Positions 26,698 to 35,412 of a stretch of DNA of 64,000 nt are shown here, one piece after another. Every line of letters begins with the position of its first letter. The stretch's first letter is position 1. A program made the position numbers and the translations under genes. The DNA is from Pseudomonas sp. PDM04 (GTDB lineage Bacteria; Pseudomonadota; Gammaproteobacteria; Pseudomonadales; Pseudomonadaceae): NCBI RefSeq assembly GCF_014851765.1, contig NZ_JACVAI010000001.1, positions 1,054,001 through 1,118,000 on the forward strand, read 5' to 3'. The notes beneath the pieces are model-generated. The model ran no database searches. It was not told the DNA's origin and worked only from the letters and a program-made list of their open reading frames with translations.

Positions 26698-27957
26698 ATG
26701 ACCCGTTCCACCCCACAGTATGTGTTTTCCAGTCTGATCGCCCTCGCCCTGAGCGGCGGCGCCCTGCCCTCCTCTGCCGAAGAGGCGGGTTTCGTCGAAG
26801 GTGCCAGGGTCAACCTGAACCTGCGCAACTTCTACATCAACCGCAACTTCACCAACCCCAGCAAAACCCAGGGCAAGGCTGAAGAGTGGACGCAAAGTTT
26901 CATCCTCGACGCCCGGTCCGGGTTTACCCAGGGCACGGTCGGGTTCGGCATGGACGTGCTGGGCCTGTACTCGGTGAAGCTCGATGGCGGCAAAGGCACC
27001 GGGGGCACGCAACTGCTGCCGCTGGACCACGATGGCCGTCCGGCGGACAACTTCGGTCGCACCAACGTGGCGTTCAAAGCCAAGTTGTCGCAGACCGAAG
27101 TGAAGGTCGGCGAATGGATGCCGGTGCTGCCGATCCTGCGTTCGGACGATGGCCGCTCGTTGCCGCAGACTTTTCGCGGCGGCCAGGTCACGTCGAAGGA
27201 AATCGCCGGCCTGACGCTCTACGGTGGTCAGTTCCGGCAGAACAGCCCGCGTGACGACAGCAGCATGAGCGACCTGTCGATGACCGGCAAAGCCGCGTTC
27301 ACCTCGGACCGCTTCAACTTCCAGGGCGGCGAATACCTGTTCAACGAAAAACGCACGCAGGTTGCGTTGTGGAATGCCCAACTCAAGGACATCTACAGCC
27401 AGCAATTCCTCAACCTGACCCACAGCCAGCCCGTCGGCGACTGGACCCTGGGCGCCAACCTCGGCTATTTCTACGGCAAGGAGGACGGCAGCGCCCGGGC
27501 CGGTGACCTGGACAACAAGACCTGGTCGGCCCTGCTCTCGGCCAAGTACGGCGGCCACACCTTCTACGTCGGCCTGCAAAAGCTCACCGGCGACAGCGCC
27601 TGGATGCGCGTCAATGGCACCAGCGGCGGCACACTGGCCAACGACAGCTACAACGCCAGCTACGACAACGCCAGGGAGAAATCCTGGCAGGTGCGTCATG
27701 ACTACAACTTCGTGGCGCTGGGCATTCCCGGCCTGACCCTGATGAATCGCTACATCAGCGGCGATAACGTGCACACCGGCACGATCACCGACGGCAAGGA
27801 ATGGGGACGGGAATCGGAACTGGGCTACACCGTGCAGAGCGGCGCGCTGAAAGACCTGAACCTGAAGTGGCGCAACTCGACGATGCGCCGGGATTTCAGC
27901 AACAACGAGTTTGATGAGAACCGGTTGATTGTCAGCTATCCGATCAGTTTGCTGTAG
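26698..27957 (+). CDS. OprD-family outer-membrane porin
   Basis: 419 residues with a signal peptide cleaved after about residue 29 (...LPSSAEEAGF), then an 18-strand barrel of the OprD/Opd family: FVEGARVNLNLRNFYINRNF, SFILDARSGFTQGTVGFGMDVLG, and the C-terminal NRLIVSYPISLL with a hydrophobic last residue used for BAM recognition. OprD-type porins pass small carboxylates or basic amino acids. It is convergent with the pca cluster, so an aromatic-acid substrate (OpdK/PcaP-like) is an attractive but unproven role. ATG 26698 gives a normal signal peptide. An AATAACAA motif 14-21 nt before the start resembles a Hfq/Crc site. Confidence 0.9.
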   Translation: MTRSTPQYVFSSLIALALSGGALPSSAEEAGFVEGARVNLNLRNFYINRNFTNPSKTQGKAEEWTQSFILDARSGFTQGTVGFGMDVLGLYSVKLDGGKGTGGTQLLPLDHDGRPADNFGRTNVAFKAKLSQTEVKVGEWMPVLPILRSDDGRSLPQTFRGGQVTSKEIAGLTLYGGQFRQNSPRDDSSMSDLSMTGKAAFTSDRFNFQGGEYLFNEKRTQVALWNAQLKDIYSQQFLNLTHSQPVGDWTLGANLGYFYGKEDGSARAGDLDNKTWSALLSAKYGGHTFYVGLQKLTGDSAWMRVNGTSGGTLANDSYNASYDNAREKSWQVRHDYNFVALGIPGLTLMNRYISGDNVHTGTITDGKEWGRESELGYTVQSGALKDLNLKWRNSTMRRDFSNNEFDENRLIVSYPISLL

Positions 27958-27974
27958 ATCTTGCTACCACTATT

Positions 27975-28038
27975 GCCGGCAAGCCGGTCTCGCTCCCACA
28001 AGAGATCATCGACCTGTGGGAGCGAGCCTGCTCGCGAT
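27975..28038. repeat. REP doublet, inward class
   Basis: A diverged unit (GCCGGCAAGCCGGTCTCGCT at 27975) and a canonical unit ending at 28038, separated by 16 nt, between the convergent OprD porin and pcaC. Confidence 0.88.
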
Positions 28039-28069
28039 GAAGTCAGCCCCCACACATCGGTGTCAGGAT

Positions 28070-28462
28070 CTACTCCCGCGACTCGACCCCCAACTCATCC
28101 CAGACCAACTCGGCCAGGTGGAACGTCGCATTGGCCGCCGGAATGCCGCAGTAGATCGCGCTCTGCATGATCACTTCCTTGATTTCGCCACGGCTGACGC
28201 CATTGTTGGCGGCGGCGCGCAGGTGCAGCTTGAGTTCACCCTCGCGGTTCATGCCGATCAGCATGGCGATGGTGATCAGGCTACGGGTATGGCGCGGCAA
28301 GCCCGGACGGGTCCAGATGTCACCCCAGGCGTGGCGGGTGATCATTTCCTGGAACTCCGAGTTGAACTCGGTCAGCGTGGTCAGGCTGCGGTCGACATGG
28401 GCGTCGCCGAGCACGGCGCGACGCACGTTCATGCCCTCGTCGTAACGTTGTTTCTCGTCCAC
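28070..28462 (-). CDS. pcaC: 4-Carboxymuconolactone decarboxylase PcaC
   Basis: 130 residues, the length of P. putida PcaC. CMD-family core: RYDEGMNVRRAVLGDAHVDRS, then RHAWGDIWTRPGLPRHTRSLITIAMLI and AIYCGIPAANATFH. It decarboxylates gamma-carboxymuconolactone to beta-ketoadipate enol-lactone, between PcaB and PcaD in the protocatechuate branch. The start is a GTG at 28462 with AAGGGG 7 bp upstream (VDEKQRYDEG); the ATG further in would lose the conserved N-terminus. It is the last gene of the long minus-strand pca transcript, 10 bp after pcaD. Confidence 0.95.
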   Translation of the reverse strand: MDEKQRYDEGMNVRRAVLGDAHVDRSLTTLTEFNSEFQEMITRHAWGDIWTRPGLPRHTRSLITIAMLIGMNREGELKLHLRAAANNGVSRGEIKEVIMQSAIYCGIPAANATFHLAELVWDELGVESRE

Positions 28463-28472
28463 AACAATCCCC

Positions 28473-29264
28473 TTAATCGGCCAACAGGAAGGCCAGCACC
28501 CGCGCGCTGAAATCAGCCCCGGCCTGGACATTGGACAGGTGCGCGGCATAAAACTCGGCGTACTCGGCGCCCGGCACGCGCTCCTCGATGAAGTGCCCAC
28601 CGGACGGAGGCGTAACGGCGTCTTCAGTGCCGGCGATGACCAGCAGCGGCACCTTGATCGACGACAATTGCTCACGCAAATCGGCATCGCGCACGGCCGC
28701 GCAATTGGCGGCATAACCTTGCGGCGACGTGGCCGCGAGCATGTCGGTGATCTGCTTCGCCGCCGCCGGATTGGCCTGGGCAAAGTCCGGGGTGAACCAG
28801 CGCGCAATCGATGCATCGCGCAGCGCAACCATGGCGGCCGCGCCGTCGCGCAGCACGGTTTCGATCCGGGGGTTCCAGATCGACGGATCGCCGATCTTCG
28901 CCGCGGTGTTGCACACCACCAGTTTGTTCAGGCGCTGTCCGGCGTTGATCCCCAGCCACTGGCCAATCAGGCCGCCCATCGACAGACCACAGAAATGCAC
29001 CCGTTCGATGTTCAACGCGTCCAGCAGCGCCAACACATCGGCGCCCAGTTGCTCGATGCTGTACGGCCCCGGTGTGACCAGCGACTGGCCGTGGCCACGG
29101 GTGTCGAAACGCAGCACGCGAAAGTGCCGGGTGAAGTCAGCCATCTGCGCATCCCACATGTGCAGGTTGGTGCCCAGCGAGTTGGACAGCACCAGCACCG
29201 GCGCCTCCACCGGCCCATCGAGTTGGTAATGCAGTTCGCCCTCGGCGAGTTGTACGAAAGCCAC
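28473..29264 (-). CDS. pcaD: 3-Oxoadipate enol-lactonase PcaD
   Basis: 263 residues, an alpha/beta-hydrolase. HWD-type start (LSNSLGTNLHMWDAQM), nucleophile elbow GLSMGG at 93-98 with Ser95, acid in AGTEDAVTPP and catalytic His in AAHLSNVQ near the C-terminus. It hydrolyses beta-ketoadipate enol-lactone to beta-ketoadipate. The start codon is GTG at 29264, supported by AAGGAG 7 bp upstream. Located between pcaB and pcaC, with short gaps on both sides. Confidence 0.95.
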   Translation of the reverse strand: MAFVQLAEGELHYQLDGPVEAPVLVLSNSLGTNLHMWDAQMADFTRHFRVLRFDTRGHGQSLVTPGPYSIEQLGADVLALLDALNIERVHFCGLSMGGLIGQWLGINAGQRLNKLVVCNTAAKIGDPSIWNPRIETVLRDGAAAMVALRDASIARWFTPDFAQANPAAAKQITDMLAATSPQGYAANCAAVRDADLREQLSSIKVPLLVIAGTEDAVTPPSGGHFIEERVPGAEYAEFYAAHLSNVQAGADFSARVLAFLLAD

Positions 29265-29275
29265 AGCAATCTCCT

Positions 29276-30640
29276 TCAGGCAGTCAACGCGGAATGTTCA
29301 GCCACCGCACGCTCGACCCAGACCTGGGCCTGACCGAGGTAGTGGGCGGGGTCCAGCAGGTCATCGAGCTCAGCCGCCGACAGTTCGGCAGTCACTTGCG
29401 GCTCGTCGCCGAGCACGGCGCGCAGGTGTCGTTGTTCGGCCACGGCGCGCTTGCAGCATTGCTCCAGCAGGTGGTGCGCGGTGTCGCGCCCGACGCGCTG
29501 GGCGAGGACGATGCTCACCGCTTCGGCCAGGACCAGGCCCCGGGTCAGGTCGAGGTTGCGCGCCATGCGCTCGGCGTCCACTTCCAGACCGGCCGCGAGC
29601 AACAGCGCCTGCTTGAGACTGCCGGACACCAGGCAGCAAATCTCCGGCAAGGTTTCCCACTCGGCGTGCCACAGGCCCAGGCTGCGTTCGTGCTCTTGCG
29701 GCATGGCGCTGAACAGGGTCGAGAGCAAGCCGGGCACCCGCGTCGCGGCGCCGATCAGCACCGCCGCCCCCACCGGGTTGCGTTTGTGCGGCATGGTCGA
29801 GGAACCACCCTTGCCCGGTGCCGAAGGTTCGAACACTTCGCCGGCTTCGGTCTGCATCAGCAGGCTGATGTCGCGTCCCAGTTTGCCGAGGCTGCCGGCG
29901 ATCAAGCCCAGCACCGAGGCGAATTCCACCAGGCGATCGCGCTGGGTGTGCCAAGGCTGCTCCGGCAGGCTCAACCGCAACTCGTCCGCCAGCGCCTGGG
30001 CAACCGGCATGGCCTTCTCGCCCAGGGCCGCCAAGGTGCCGGACGCGCCGCCGAATTGCAGCACCAGCAGACGTGGCCTGAGCGCTTGCAGGCGTTGCCG
30101 GCTGCGGGTGACGGCACCCAGCCAGCCAGCGATCTTCATGCCCAGGGTGACCGGCGTCGCATGCTGCAACCAGGTGCGCCCGGCCAGCGGTGTGGCAACA
30201 AAGCGCGCGGCTTGCGTCGCCAGGGTTTCGCCCAGTTGCGCCAGATCGGCTTCGATCAGTTCCAGCGCACGACGCAGTTGCAGCACCAGGCCGGTGTCCA
30301 TCACATCCTGGCTGGTCGCACCCAGGTGCACATAACGCTCGGCGTCGGCATCGCTGGCCGCAATCCGCTTGCCCAAGGCTTTCACCAACGGAATCGCCGA
30401 ATTGCCCGCCGTGGCAATCGCCTCGCCAAGGGCGGCAAAGTCGTACTGCCCGGCCTGGCACGCAGCGTCGATGGACGCCACCGCCGCGTGCGGAATCAAC
30501 CCGACCCGCGCCTCGGCCCGGGCCAGTGCCGATTCGAAATCGAGCATGGCCTGAACCCGGCCCTGATCGCAGAACACCTCACGCATATCGCGGGCAGTGA
30601 AATAGGCATCGAACAATTGATTGCCCGGTCGCTGGTTCAT
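29276..30640 (-). CDS. pcaB: 3-Carboxy-cis,cis-muconate cycloisomerase PcaB
   Basis: 454 residues of the fumarase/aspartase superfamily; the signature GSSTMPHKRNP is intact, as are the HLGATSQDVMDT and TWLQHATPVT regions contributing to the tetrameric active site. It lactonises beta-carboxy-cis,cis-muconate (the PcaHG product) to gamma-carboxymuconolactone. The start MNQRPGNQLFD (30640) is chosen; the longer frame adds residues not seen in the family. Some PcaB proteins end near residue 450, as here. It lies 45 bp after pcaT and 11 bp before pcaD. Confidence 0.95.
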   Translation of the reverse strand: MNQRPGNQLFDAYFTARDMREVFCDQGRVQAMLDFESALARAEARVGLIPHAAVASIDAACQAGQYDFAALGEAIATAGNSAIPLVKALGKRIAASDADAERYVHLGATSQDVMDTGLVLQLRRALELIEADLAQLGETLATQAARFVATPLAGRTWLQHATPVTLGMKIAGWLGAVTRSRQRLQALRPRLLVLQFGGASGTLAALGEKAMPVAQALADELRLSLPEQPWHTQRDRLVEFASVLGLIAGSLGKLGRDISLLMQTEAGEVFEPSAPGKGGSSTMPHKRNPVGAAVLIGAATRVPGLLSTLFSAMPQEHERSLGLWHAEWETLPEICCLVSGSLKQALLLAAGLEVDAERMARNLDLTRGLVLAEAVSIVLAQRVGRDTAHHLLEQCCKRAVAEQRHLRAVLGDEPQVTAELSAAELDDLLDPAHYLGQAQVWVERAVAEHSALTA

Positions 30641-30685
30641 AAACAGTCCTTGAAAGCGTGGGCCGCAGCGGCCCACGCAGATGGA

Positions 30686-31990
30686 TCAAAGGTCGTGGTG
30701 CAGGTACTTCGCCTGTTTCGGCAGGCGCAGGCTGAACAGGAATGCCACCGCCATCATCACCGTAACGTACCAGTAGAACGAGTTTTCCATGCCCCCGGCC
30801 TTCAGGCTCAGCGCGACGTACTCCGCCGAGCCGCCGAAGATCGCGTTGGCCACCGCATACGCCAGGCCAACACCCAGGGCGCGCACCTCGGGCGGAAACA
30901 TCTCGGCTTTCACCAGGCCGCTGATCGAGGTGTAGAAACTGACGATGGCCAGCGCCAAAGTGATCAGCACGAAAGCCAGGAACGGGCTGCTGATGCCTTT
31001 CAGGGTCAACAGAATCGGTACGGTAAACAACGTGCCGAGGGCGCCGAACCAGAGCATCGAGTTACGCCGGCCGATCTTGTCGGCGAGCATGCCGAAAAAC
31101 GGCTGCATGCACATATAGAGGAACAGCGCGCCGGTCATGATGTAACTGGCGGTCTTGGCGTGCATGCCGGCGGTGTTCACCAGGTATTTCTGCATGTACG
31201 TGGTGAAGGTGTAGAAAATCAGCGAGCCACCGGCGGTGTAGCCCAACACGGTGATGAACGCGGCCTTGTGGTCACGGAACAGCGCCATGATGCTGCCGGC
31301 GTCCTTGTTCTCGCGCATCTCCTTGCTGGTGGTTTCCTTGAGCGAGCGACGCAGAAACAGCGAAATCAACGCAGCCACCGCACCGACAACGAACGGAATC
31401 CGCCAACCGTAGGCACGCAACTCATCTTCGTTGAGAAACTGTTGCAGGATCACCACCAGCAACACCGCCAGTAGTTGCCCGCCGATCAGCGTCACATACT
31501 GGAAGGAAGCGAAGAATCCGCGCTGGCCCTTGAGGGCCACTTCGCTCATGTAGGTGGCGGTGGTGCCGTACTCGCCGCCCACGGACAGGCCCTGGAGCAA
31601 ACGGGCGAACAGCAGCAGGACCGGGGCCCAGACGCCGATGTCCTGGTAGGTCGGCAGGCAGGCGATGAGCAGGGAGCCGAAGCACATCATCAGAATCGAA
31701 ATCAGCATCGAATTCTTGCGCCCGTGCTTGTCGGCGACACGGCCGAAAATCCAGCCGCCAATCGGTCGCATCAGGAACCCGGCGGCGAACACGCCGGCCG
31801 TGTTCACCAATTGCACCGTCGGGTTGTCCGAGGGGAAAAACGCCGGGGCGAAATAGATCGCGCAGAAGGCATAGACGTAAAAGTCGAACCATTCGACGAG
31901 GTTGCCCGACGAAGCACCGACAATCGCAAAAATCCGTTTGCTGCGCTCTTCGCCGGTGTAGTGCGCTGTAGTAGCGGAGGGAATGGTCAT
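30686..31990 (-). CDS. pcaT: MFS dicarboxylate/aromatic-pathway transporter PcaT
   Basis: 434 residues, 12 transmembrane helices, of the metabolite:H+ symporter group (MHS). Signatures: [20 protein letters not shown] at the first helix, [18 protein letters not shown] (motif A) between helices 2 and 3, and [20 protein letters not shown]. putida PcaT takes up beta-ketoadipate; alpha-ketoglutarate-type permeases (KgtP) are close relatives, so the substrate rests on operon position between pcaG and pcaB. AACAACAA overlaps the start codon, a good Hfq/Crc-type catabolite-repression motif. Confidence 0.9.
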   Translation of the reverse strand: MTIPSATTAHYTGEERSKRIFAIVGASSGNLVEWFDFYVYAFCAIYFAPAFFPSDNPTVQLVNTAGVFAAGFLMRPIGGWIFGRVADKHGRKNSMLISILMMCFGSLLIACLPTYQDIGVWAPVLLLFARLLQGLSVGGEYGTTATYMSEVALKGQRGFFASFQYVTLIGGQLLAVLLVVILQQFLNEDELRAYGWRIPFVVGAVAALISLFLRRSLKETTSKEMRENKDAGSIMALFRDHKAAFITVLGYTAGGSLIFYTFTTYMQKYLVNTAGMHAKTASYIMTGALFLYMCMQPFFGMLADKIGRRNSMLWFGALGTLFTVPILLTLKGISSPFLAFVLITLALAIVSFYTSISGLVKAEMFPPEVRALGVGLAYAVANAIFGGSAEYVALSLKAGGMENSFYWYVTVMMAVAFLFSLRLPKQAKYLHHDL

Positions 31991-31997
31991 TGTTGTT
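31990..31997 (-). promoter_or_regulatory. Candidate Hfq/Crc (AAnAAnAA) motif at pcaT start
   Basis: On the minus strand AACAACAA runs into the A of the pcaT ATG. This is a perfect AAnAAnAA motif of the kind bound by Hfq-Crc in Pseudomonas to block translation when preferred carbon sources are present. Confidence 0.5.
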
Positions 31998-32074
31998 TCA
32001 CTCTTTGGGGACAGTGAAAGTCTAGACATACTTTGCAACAGTCCCGTTCCACAGATGGCTCAGCACCTACATTC

Positions 32075-32105
32075 CCTTGTGGGAGCGCTTGCCCGCTCCA
32101 CAAGG
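32075..32105. repeat. REP-like hairpin between pcaG and pcaT
   Basis: CCTTGTGGGAGCG and CGCTCCACAAGG pair around CTTGCC, with one bulged base. It is a single diverged REP of a GCTTGCCC type, placed inside the pca operon, where it could stabilise the upstream mRNA or attenuate downstream genes. No T-tract follows. Confidence 0.7.
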
Positions 32106-32122
32106 CAATGTGCGGCGTTCGA

Positions 32123-32689
32123 TCAATAATCGAAAAACACCGTCTCGGCCTCGGTCCCCTGCAACACCACATTCCACTGATAAACGCCGCTCGCATCCGG
32201 CTTCGCCAGCAGCGTGCCGCGACGTTCGGCAGGTACGCACTCCAGCAACGGATCGTTCACGTTGGCCGGTTCGCCCTCGAAGTAAATCCGCGTCAGCAAG
32301 TGCTTCACCAGGCCACGGGCGAACACGAGCACCACCAGGTGCGGCGCCTGGGTCGAGCCCTTCAGGCCTTCGACCGTCCCCGGCTTGATCGTGGTAAAGC
32401 GGAAGCGCCCTTCGGCGTCCACCGGAATCCGGCCAAAGCCTTCGAAGTGCGGGTCCAGGGGTTTGTCCTGATCGTCTTCGGGATGGTCGTACTTGCCGGC
32501 GGCGTTGGCCTGCCAGACTTCGAGCATCGCGTCGTTGACGATGTCGCCATTGCCATCGACGACTTGCCCGGTGATCGCCACGCGTTGGCCCAGGGTCTGT
32601 TCGACGGTCAGGTTTTCACGGTTCAGCCAGGTCAGGCCAATGTGGTAATACGGCCCGACGGTGTGGGACGTGGTCGCAGTCAGGGTCAT
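32123..32689 (-). CDS. pcaG: Protocatechuate 3,4-dioxygenase alpha subunit PcaG
   Basis: 188 residues, matching the intradiol dioxygenase alpha chain: TTSHTVGPYYHIGL at the N-terminus, ITGQVVDGNGDIVNDAMLEVWQANAAGKYDHP, and APHLVVLVFARGL. Alpha subunits lack the iron ligands, which are supplied by PcaH; together they form the (alpha-beta) Fe(III) enzyme that opens protocatechuate between carbons 3 and 4 to beta-carboxy-cis,cis-muconate. The ATG at 32689 sits 1 bp after the pcaH stop. It is followed by a REP-like hairpin before pcaT. Confidence 0.95.
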   Translation of the reverse strand: MTLTATTSHTVGPYYHIGLTWLNRENLTVEQTLGQRVAITGQVVDGNGDIVNDAMLEVWQANAAGKYDHPEDDQDKPLDPHFEGFGRIPVDAEGRFRFTTIKPGTVEGLKGSTQAPHLVVLVFARGLVKHLLTRIYFEGEPANVNDPLLECVPAERRGTLLAKPDASGVYQWNVVLQGTEAETVFFDY

Positions 32690-32690
32690 C

Positions 32691-33395
32691 TTATTTCTCC
32701 ATCGGCGTGGCGTCGCGGCCGCGCAGGACAATGTCCCAACGATAACCGAGGGCGTAGGAAGGAATGGTTTTTTCCAGGTCGAACCGGGCGATCAAGCGCT
32801 CCTTGGCGCTGGTATCCGGTACGCAGTTGTAGATCGGGTCGTACGCCAGCAGTGGATCGCCGGGGAAATACATCTGCGTCACCAGGCGGGTCAGGATGCT
32901 CGGCCCGAACAGCGAGAAATGGATATGCGCCGGGCGCCACGCGTTGTGGTGGTTGCCCCACGGGTAAGCGCCGGGCTTGATCGTCTGGAACTGATACCAG
33001 CCATCGGCGTCGGTCACGGTGCGACCCGTGCCGGTGAAGTTCGGGTCCAGCGGCGCATCGTGCAGGTCACGGGCATGGGCGTAGCGACCGGCGGCGTTGG
33101 CCTGCCAGATTTCCACCAGGATGCCCGGGACCGGCAGGCCGTTTTCATCCAGCACACGGCCGTGAATGATGATGCGCTCGCCCTGAGGTTGCCCCTCGTG
33201 CTGGGCGGTCAGGTCATTGTCCTTGTCGTTGATGCGTTCGGCACCGACGGTTGGCCCGGTGATTTCCGACAATGAATGGGGCAGAAACACCAACGGCTTG
33301 GACGGCGAGCGCAGGTTGGTGGATTGGTAAGCCGGGTGCAGGTATTCCGGCTGGGTGCCTTCCTGCGGGCGGCGATAACCAGGCTTGTCAGACAT
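32691..33395 (-). CDS. pcaH: Protocatechuate 3,4-dioxygenase beta subunit PcaH
   Basis: 234 residues. The four Fe(III) ligands are all present: Tyr105 (AAGRYAHARD), Tyr144 (PGAYPWGN), His157 and His159 (RPAHIHFS). Their spacing (39, 13 and 2) equals that of the P. putida enzyme (Tyr108, Tyr147, His160, His162). It forms the catalytic chain with PcaG for intradiol cleavage of protocatechuate. It is placed between pcaF and pcaG in one transcript, whereas in P. putida pcaHG is a separate operon. The start MSDKPGYRRP agrees with the family. Confidence 0.97.
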   Translation of the reverse strand: MSDKPGYRRPQEGTQPEYLHPAYQSTNLRSPSKPLVFLPHSLSEITGPTVGAERINDKDNDLTAQHEGQPQGERIIIHGRVLDENGLPVPGILVEIWQANAAGRYAHARDLHDAPLDPNFTGTGRTVTDADGWYQFQTIKPGAYPWGNHHNAWRPAHIHFSLFGPSILTRLVTQMYFPGDPLLAYDPIYNCVPDTSAKERLIARFDLEKTIPSYALGYRWDIVLRGRDATPMEK

Positions 33396-33430
33396 TTCGC
33401 TTTCCTCTGTTCTTGTTAGTCCGCTGGGCG

Positions 33431-34633
33431 TCAAACGCGCTCGATGGCCAGGGCCAGGCCTTGGCCCACTCCGACGCACATGGTCGCCAGGCCTTTCTTG
33501 CCACCGGTTTTTTCCAGTTGATGCAGCGCCGTCAGCACCAGACGCGCACCACTCATGCCCAACGGATGCCCCAGGGCAATGGCGCCGCCGTTCGGGTTGA
33601 CCTGGGGTGCGTCATCGGCGATCCCCAGTTCGCGCAGCACGGCCAGGCCCTGGCTGGCGAAGGCTTCGTTGAGTTCGATGACGTCGAAATCGCTGACCGC
33701 CACACCCAGGCGCTCGGTCAGCTTGCGCACCGCTGGCACAGGGCCGACGCCCATCACCCGTGGCGCCACACCGGCACTGGCCATGCCCAGCACTTTTGCG
33801 CGAGCGGTCAGGCCGTGTTTTTTCACCGCATCGGCCGAGGCCAGAATCAACGCCGCCGCGCCATCGTTCACACCCGACGCGTTGCCGGCGGTGACGGTTT
33901 TGTCGGGACCGTTGACCGGTTTCAGTTTGGTCAGCGCTTCCAGTGTCGTGTCGGCGCGAGGATGTTCGTCCTGGTTGACCACGGTTTCACCCTTTTTGTG
34001 GGCAATACGCACTTCCACGATTTCTTCAGCAAAATAGCCAGCAGCCTGGGCGGCTGCGGTGCGCTGCTGGCTGCGCAGGGCAAACGCGTCCTGATCGGCG
34101 CGGGACACCCGGTAATCGTCCGCGACGTTGTCAGCGGTCTGCGGCATCGCATCCACACCGTATTGGGCTTTCATCAACGGATTGATGAAGCGCCAGCCGA
34201 TGGTGGTGTCTTCCAGTTTCATGTTGCGCGAAAACGCCGCGTCCGCCTTGCCCATCACGAACGGTGCGCGGGACATCGACTCGACGCCACCGGCAATCGC
34301 CAGTTCCATCTCGCCACTGGCGATGGCGCGAAACGCCGTGCCGATGGCATCCATGCCCGAGGCGCAAAGGCGATTGAGGGTCACCCCTGGAATGGTTTCC
34401 GGCAGACCCGCCAGCAGCAGCGCCATGCGCGCCACGTTACGGTTGTCTTCGCCGGCCTGGTTGGCGCAGCCGAGGAACACCTCGTCCACTGCCGTCCAGT
34501 CCACGGACGGGTTACGCGTCATCAGCGCCTTGATCGGCACGGCGGCCAGGTCGTCGGCGCGGACGGTCGACAGGCCACCGCCGAAACGGCCGATGGGGGT
34601 GCGAATCGCATCGCAGATATAAACGTCGCGCAT
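33431..34633 (-). CDS. pcaF: Beta-ketoadipyl-CoA thiolase PcaF
   Basis: 400 residues, the exact length of P. putida PcaF. Acyl-enzyme Cys90 in NRLCASGMDAIG, catalytic His in GGAIALGHPLGMSGARL, and the second Cys in TMCVGVGQG near residue 385. It thiolytically cleaves beta-ketoadipyl-CoA to succinyl-CoA and acetyl-CoA, the last step of the pathway. The ATG (34633) shares a base with the TGA stop of pcaJ; a GTG one codon upstream is an alternative. Third gene of pcaIJF. Confidence 0.96.
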   Translation of the reverse strand: MRDVYICDAIRTPIGRFGGGLSTVRADDLAAVPIKALMTRNPSVDWTAVDEVFLGCANQAGEDNRNVARMALLLAGLPETIPGVTLNRLCASGMDAIGTAFRAIASGEMELAIAGGVESMSRAPFVMGKADAAFSRNMKLEDTTIGWRFINPLMKAQYGVDAMPQTADNVADDYRVSRADQDAFALRSQQRTAAAQAAGYFAEEIVEVRIAHKKGETVVNQDEHPRADTTLEALTKLKPVNGPDKTVTAGNASGVNDGAAALILASADAVKKHGLTARAKVLGMASAGVAPRVMGVGPVPAVRKLTERLGVAVSDFDVIELNEAFASQGLAVLRELGIADDAPQVNPNGGAIALGHPLGMSGARLVLTALHQLEKTGGKKGLATMCVGVGQGLALAIERV

Positions 34634-35412
34634 CACGCTTCTCCGGGAGCTTGGCCGTGGGCGGCTGCGGTGCGGGCTTCCAGATCACGCAGTGCCTGCA
34701 ATTCGACCGCGGTCGGTTCGTCGGTGACCAGGACCGTTTCGGCGAAACGGATCGGCCAGCCGGTGGCGGCGCTCACCTGCTCGCGCGTCACGCCCGGGTG
34801 CAGCGCGGTGACCACGAATTCGTGGGTGCCCGCCTCCGGCTCCATGATGCACAGGTCCGTGATGATGCCCACCGGGCCGGCACCCGGCAGCCCCAGGCGT
34901 TTGCGCGAATCACCGCCCTCGCCATGGCCGACCGAGGTGATGAAGTCGAGTTTGTCGACGAAGGACCGCGCCGACTGCTTGAGGATGATCAGCACGCTCT
35001 TGGCCGAACCGGCGATCTCCGGCGCACCGCCAGCGCCCGGCAGGCGGACTTTCGGCTGATGGTAGTCGCCCACCACCGTGGTGTTGATATTGCCGAAACG
35101 GTCGACTTGGGCGGCGCCGAGAAAACCGACGTCGATACGCCCGCCCTGCAACCAGTAGCGAAAGATCTCACCGGTCGGGACCACGGTATCGGCAGTTTCC
35201 GCCAGCTCACCGTCACCGATCGACAGTGGCAATACGCTTGGTTTGGCGCCAATCGGGCCCGATTCGTAGATCAGGACCACGTCCGGCGAGGACGTCAGGC
35301 GCGCCAGGTTGGCGGCTTTGGAGGGCAGGCCGATGCCGACGAAGCACACCGAACCGTTCTTCAGGCGACGGGCAGCGGCGACGGTCATCATTTCATTGGT
35401 GGTGTAAGTCAT
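34633..35412 (-). CDS. pcaJ: 3-Oxoadipate CoA-transferase subunit B PcaJ
   Basis: 259 residues of the small family I CoA-transferase subunit. The catalytic glutamate is Glu50 in YESGPIGA, with FLGAAQVDRFGNINTT and PGAGGAPEIA further along. It transfers CoA from succinyl-CoA to beta-ketoadipate with PcaI. The start overlaps the pcaI stop (TAATG) and its own stop overlaps the pcaF start, so I-J-F are tightly coupled. Length is like other PcaJ proteins, although the C-terminal tail (ARTAAAHGQAPGEA) is slightly longer than I expect. Confidence 0.95.
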   Translation of the reverse strand: MTYTTNEMMTVAAARRLKNGSVCFVGIGLPSKAANLARLTSSPDVVLIYESGPIGAKPSVLPLSIGDGELAETADTVVPTGEIFRYWLQGGRIDVGFLGAAQVDRFGNINTTVVGDYHQPKVRLPGAGGAPEIAGSAKSVLIILKQSARSFVDKLDFITSVGHGEGGDSRKRLGLPGAGPVGIITDLCIMEPEAGTHEFVVTALHPGVTREQVSAATGWPIRFAETVLVTDEPTAVELQALRDLEARTAAAHGQAPGEA

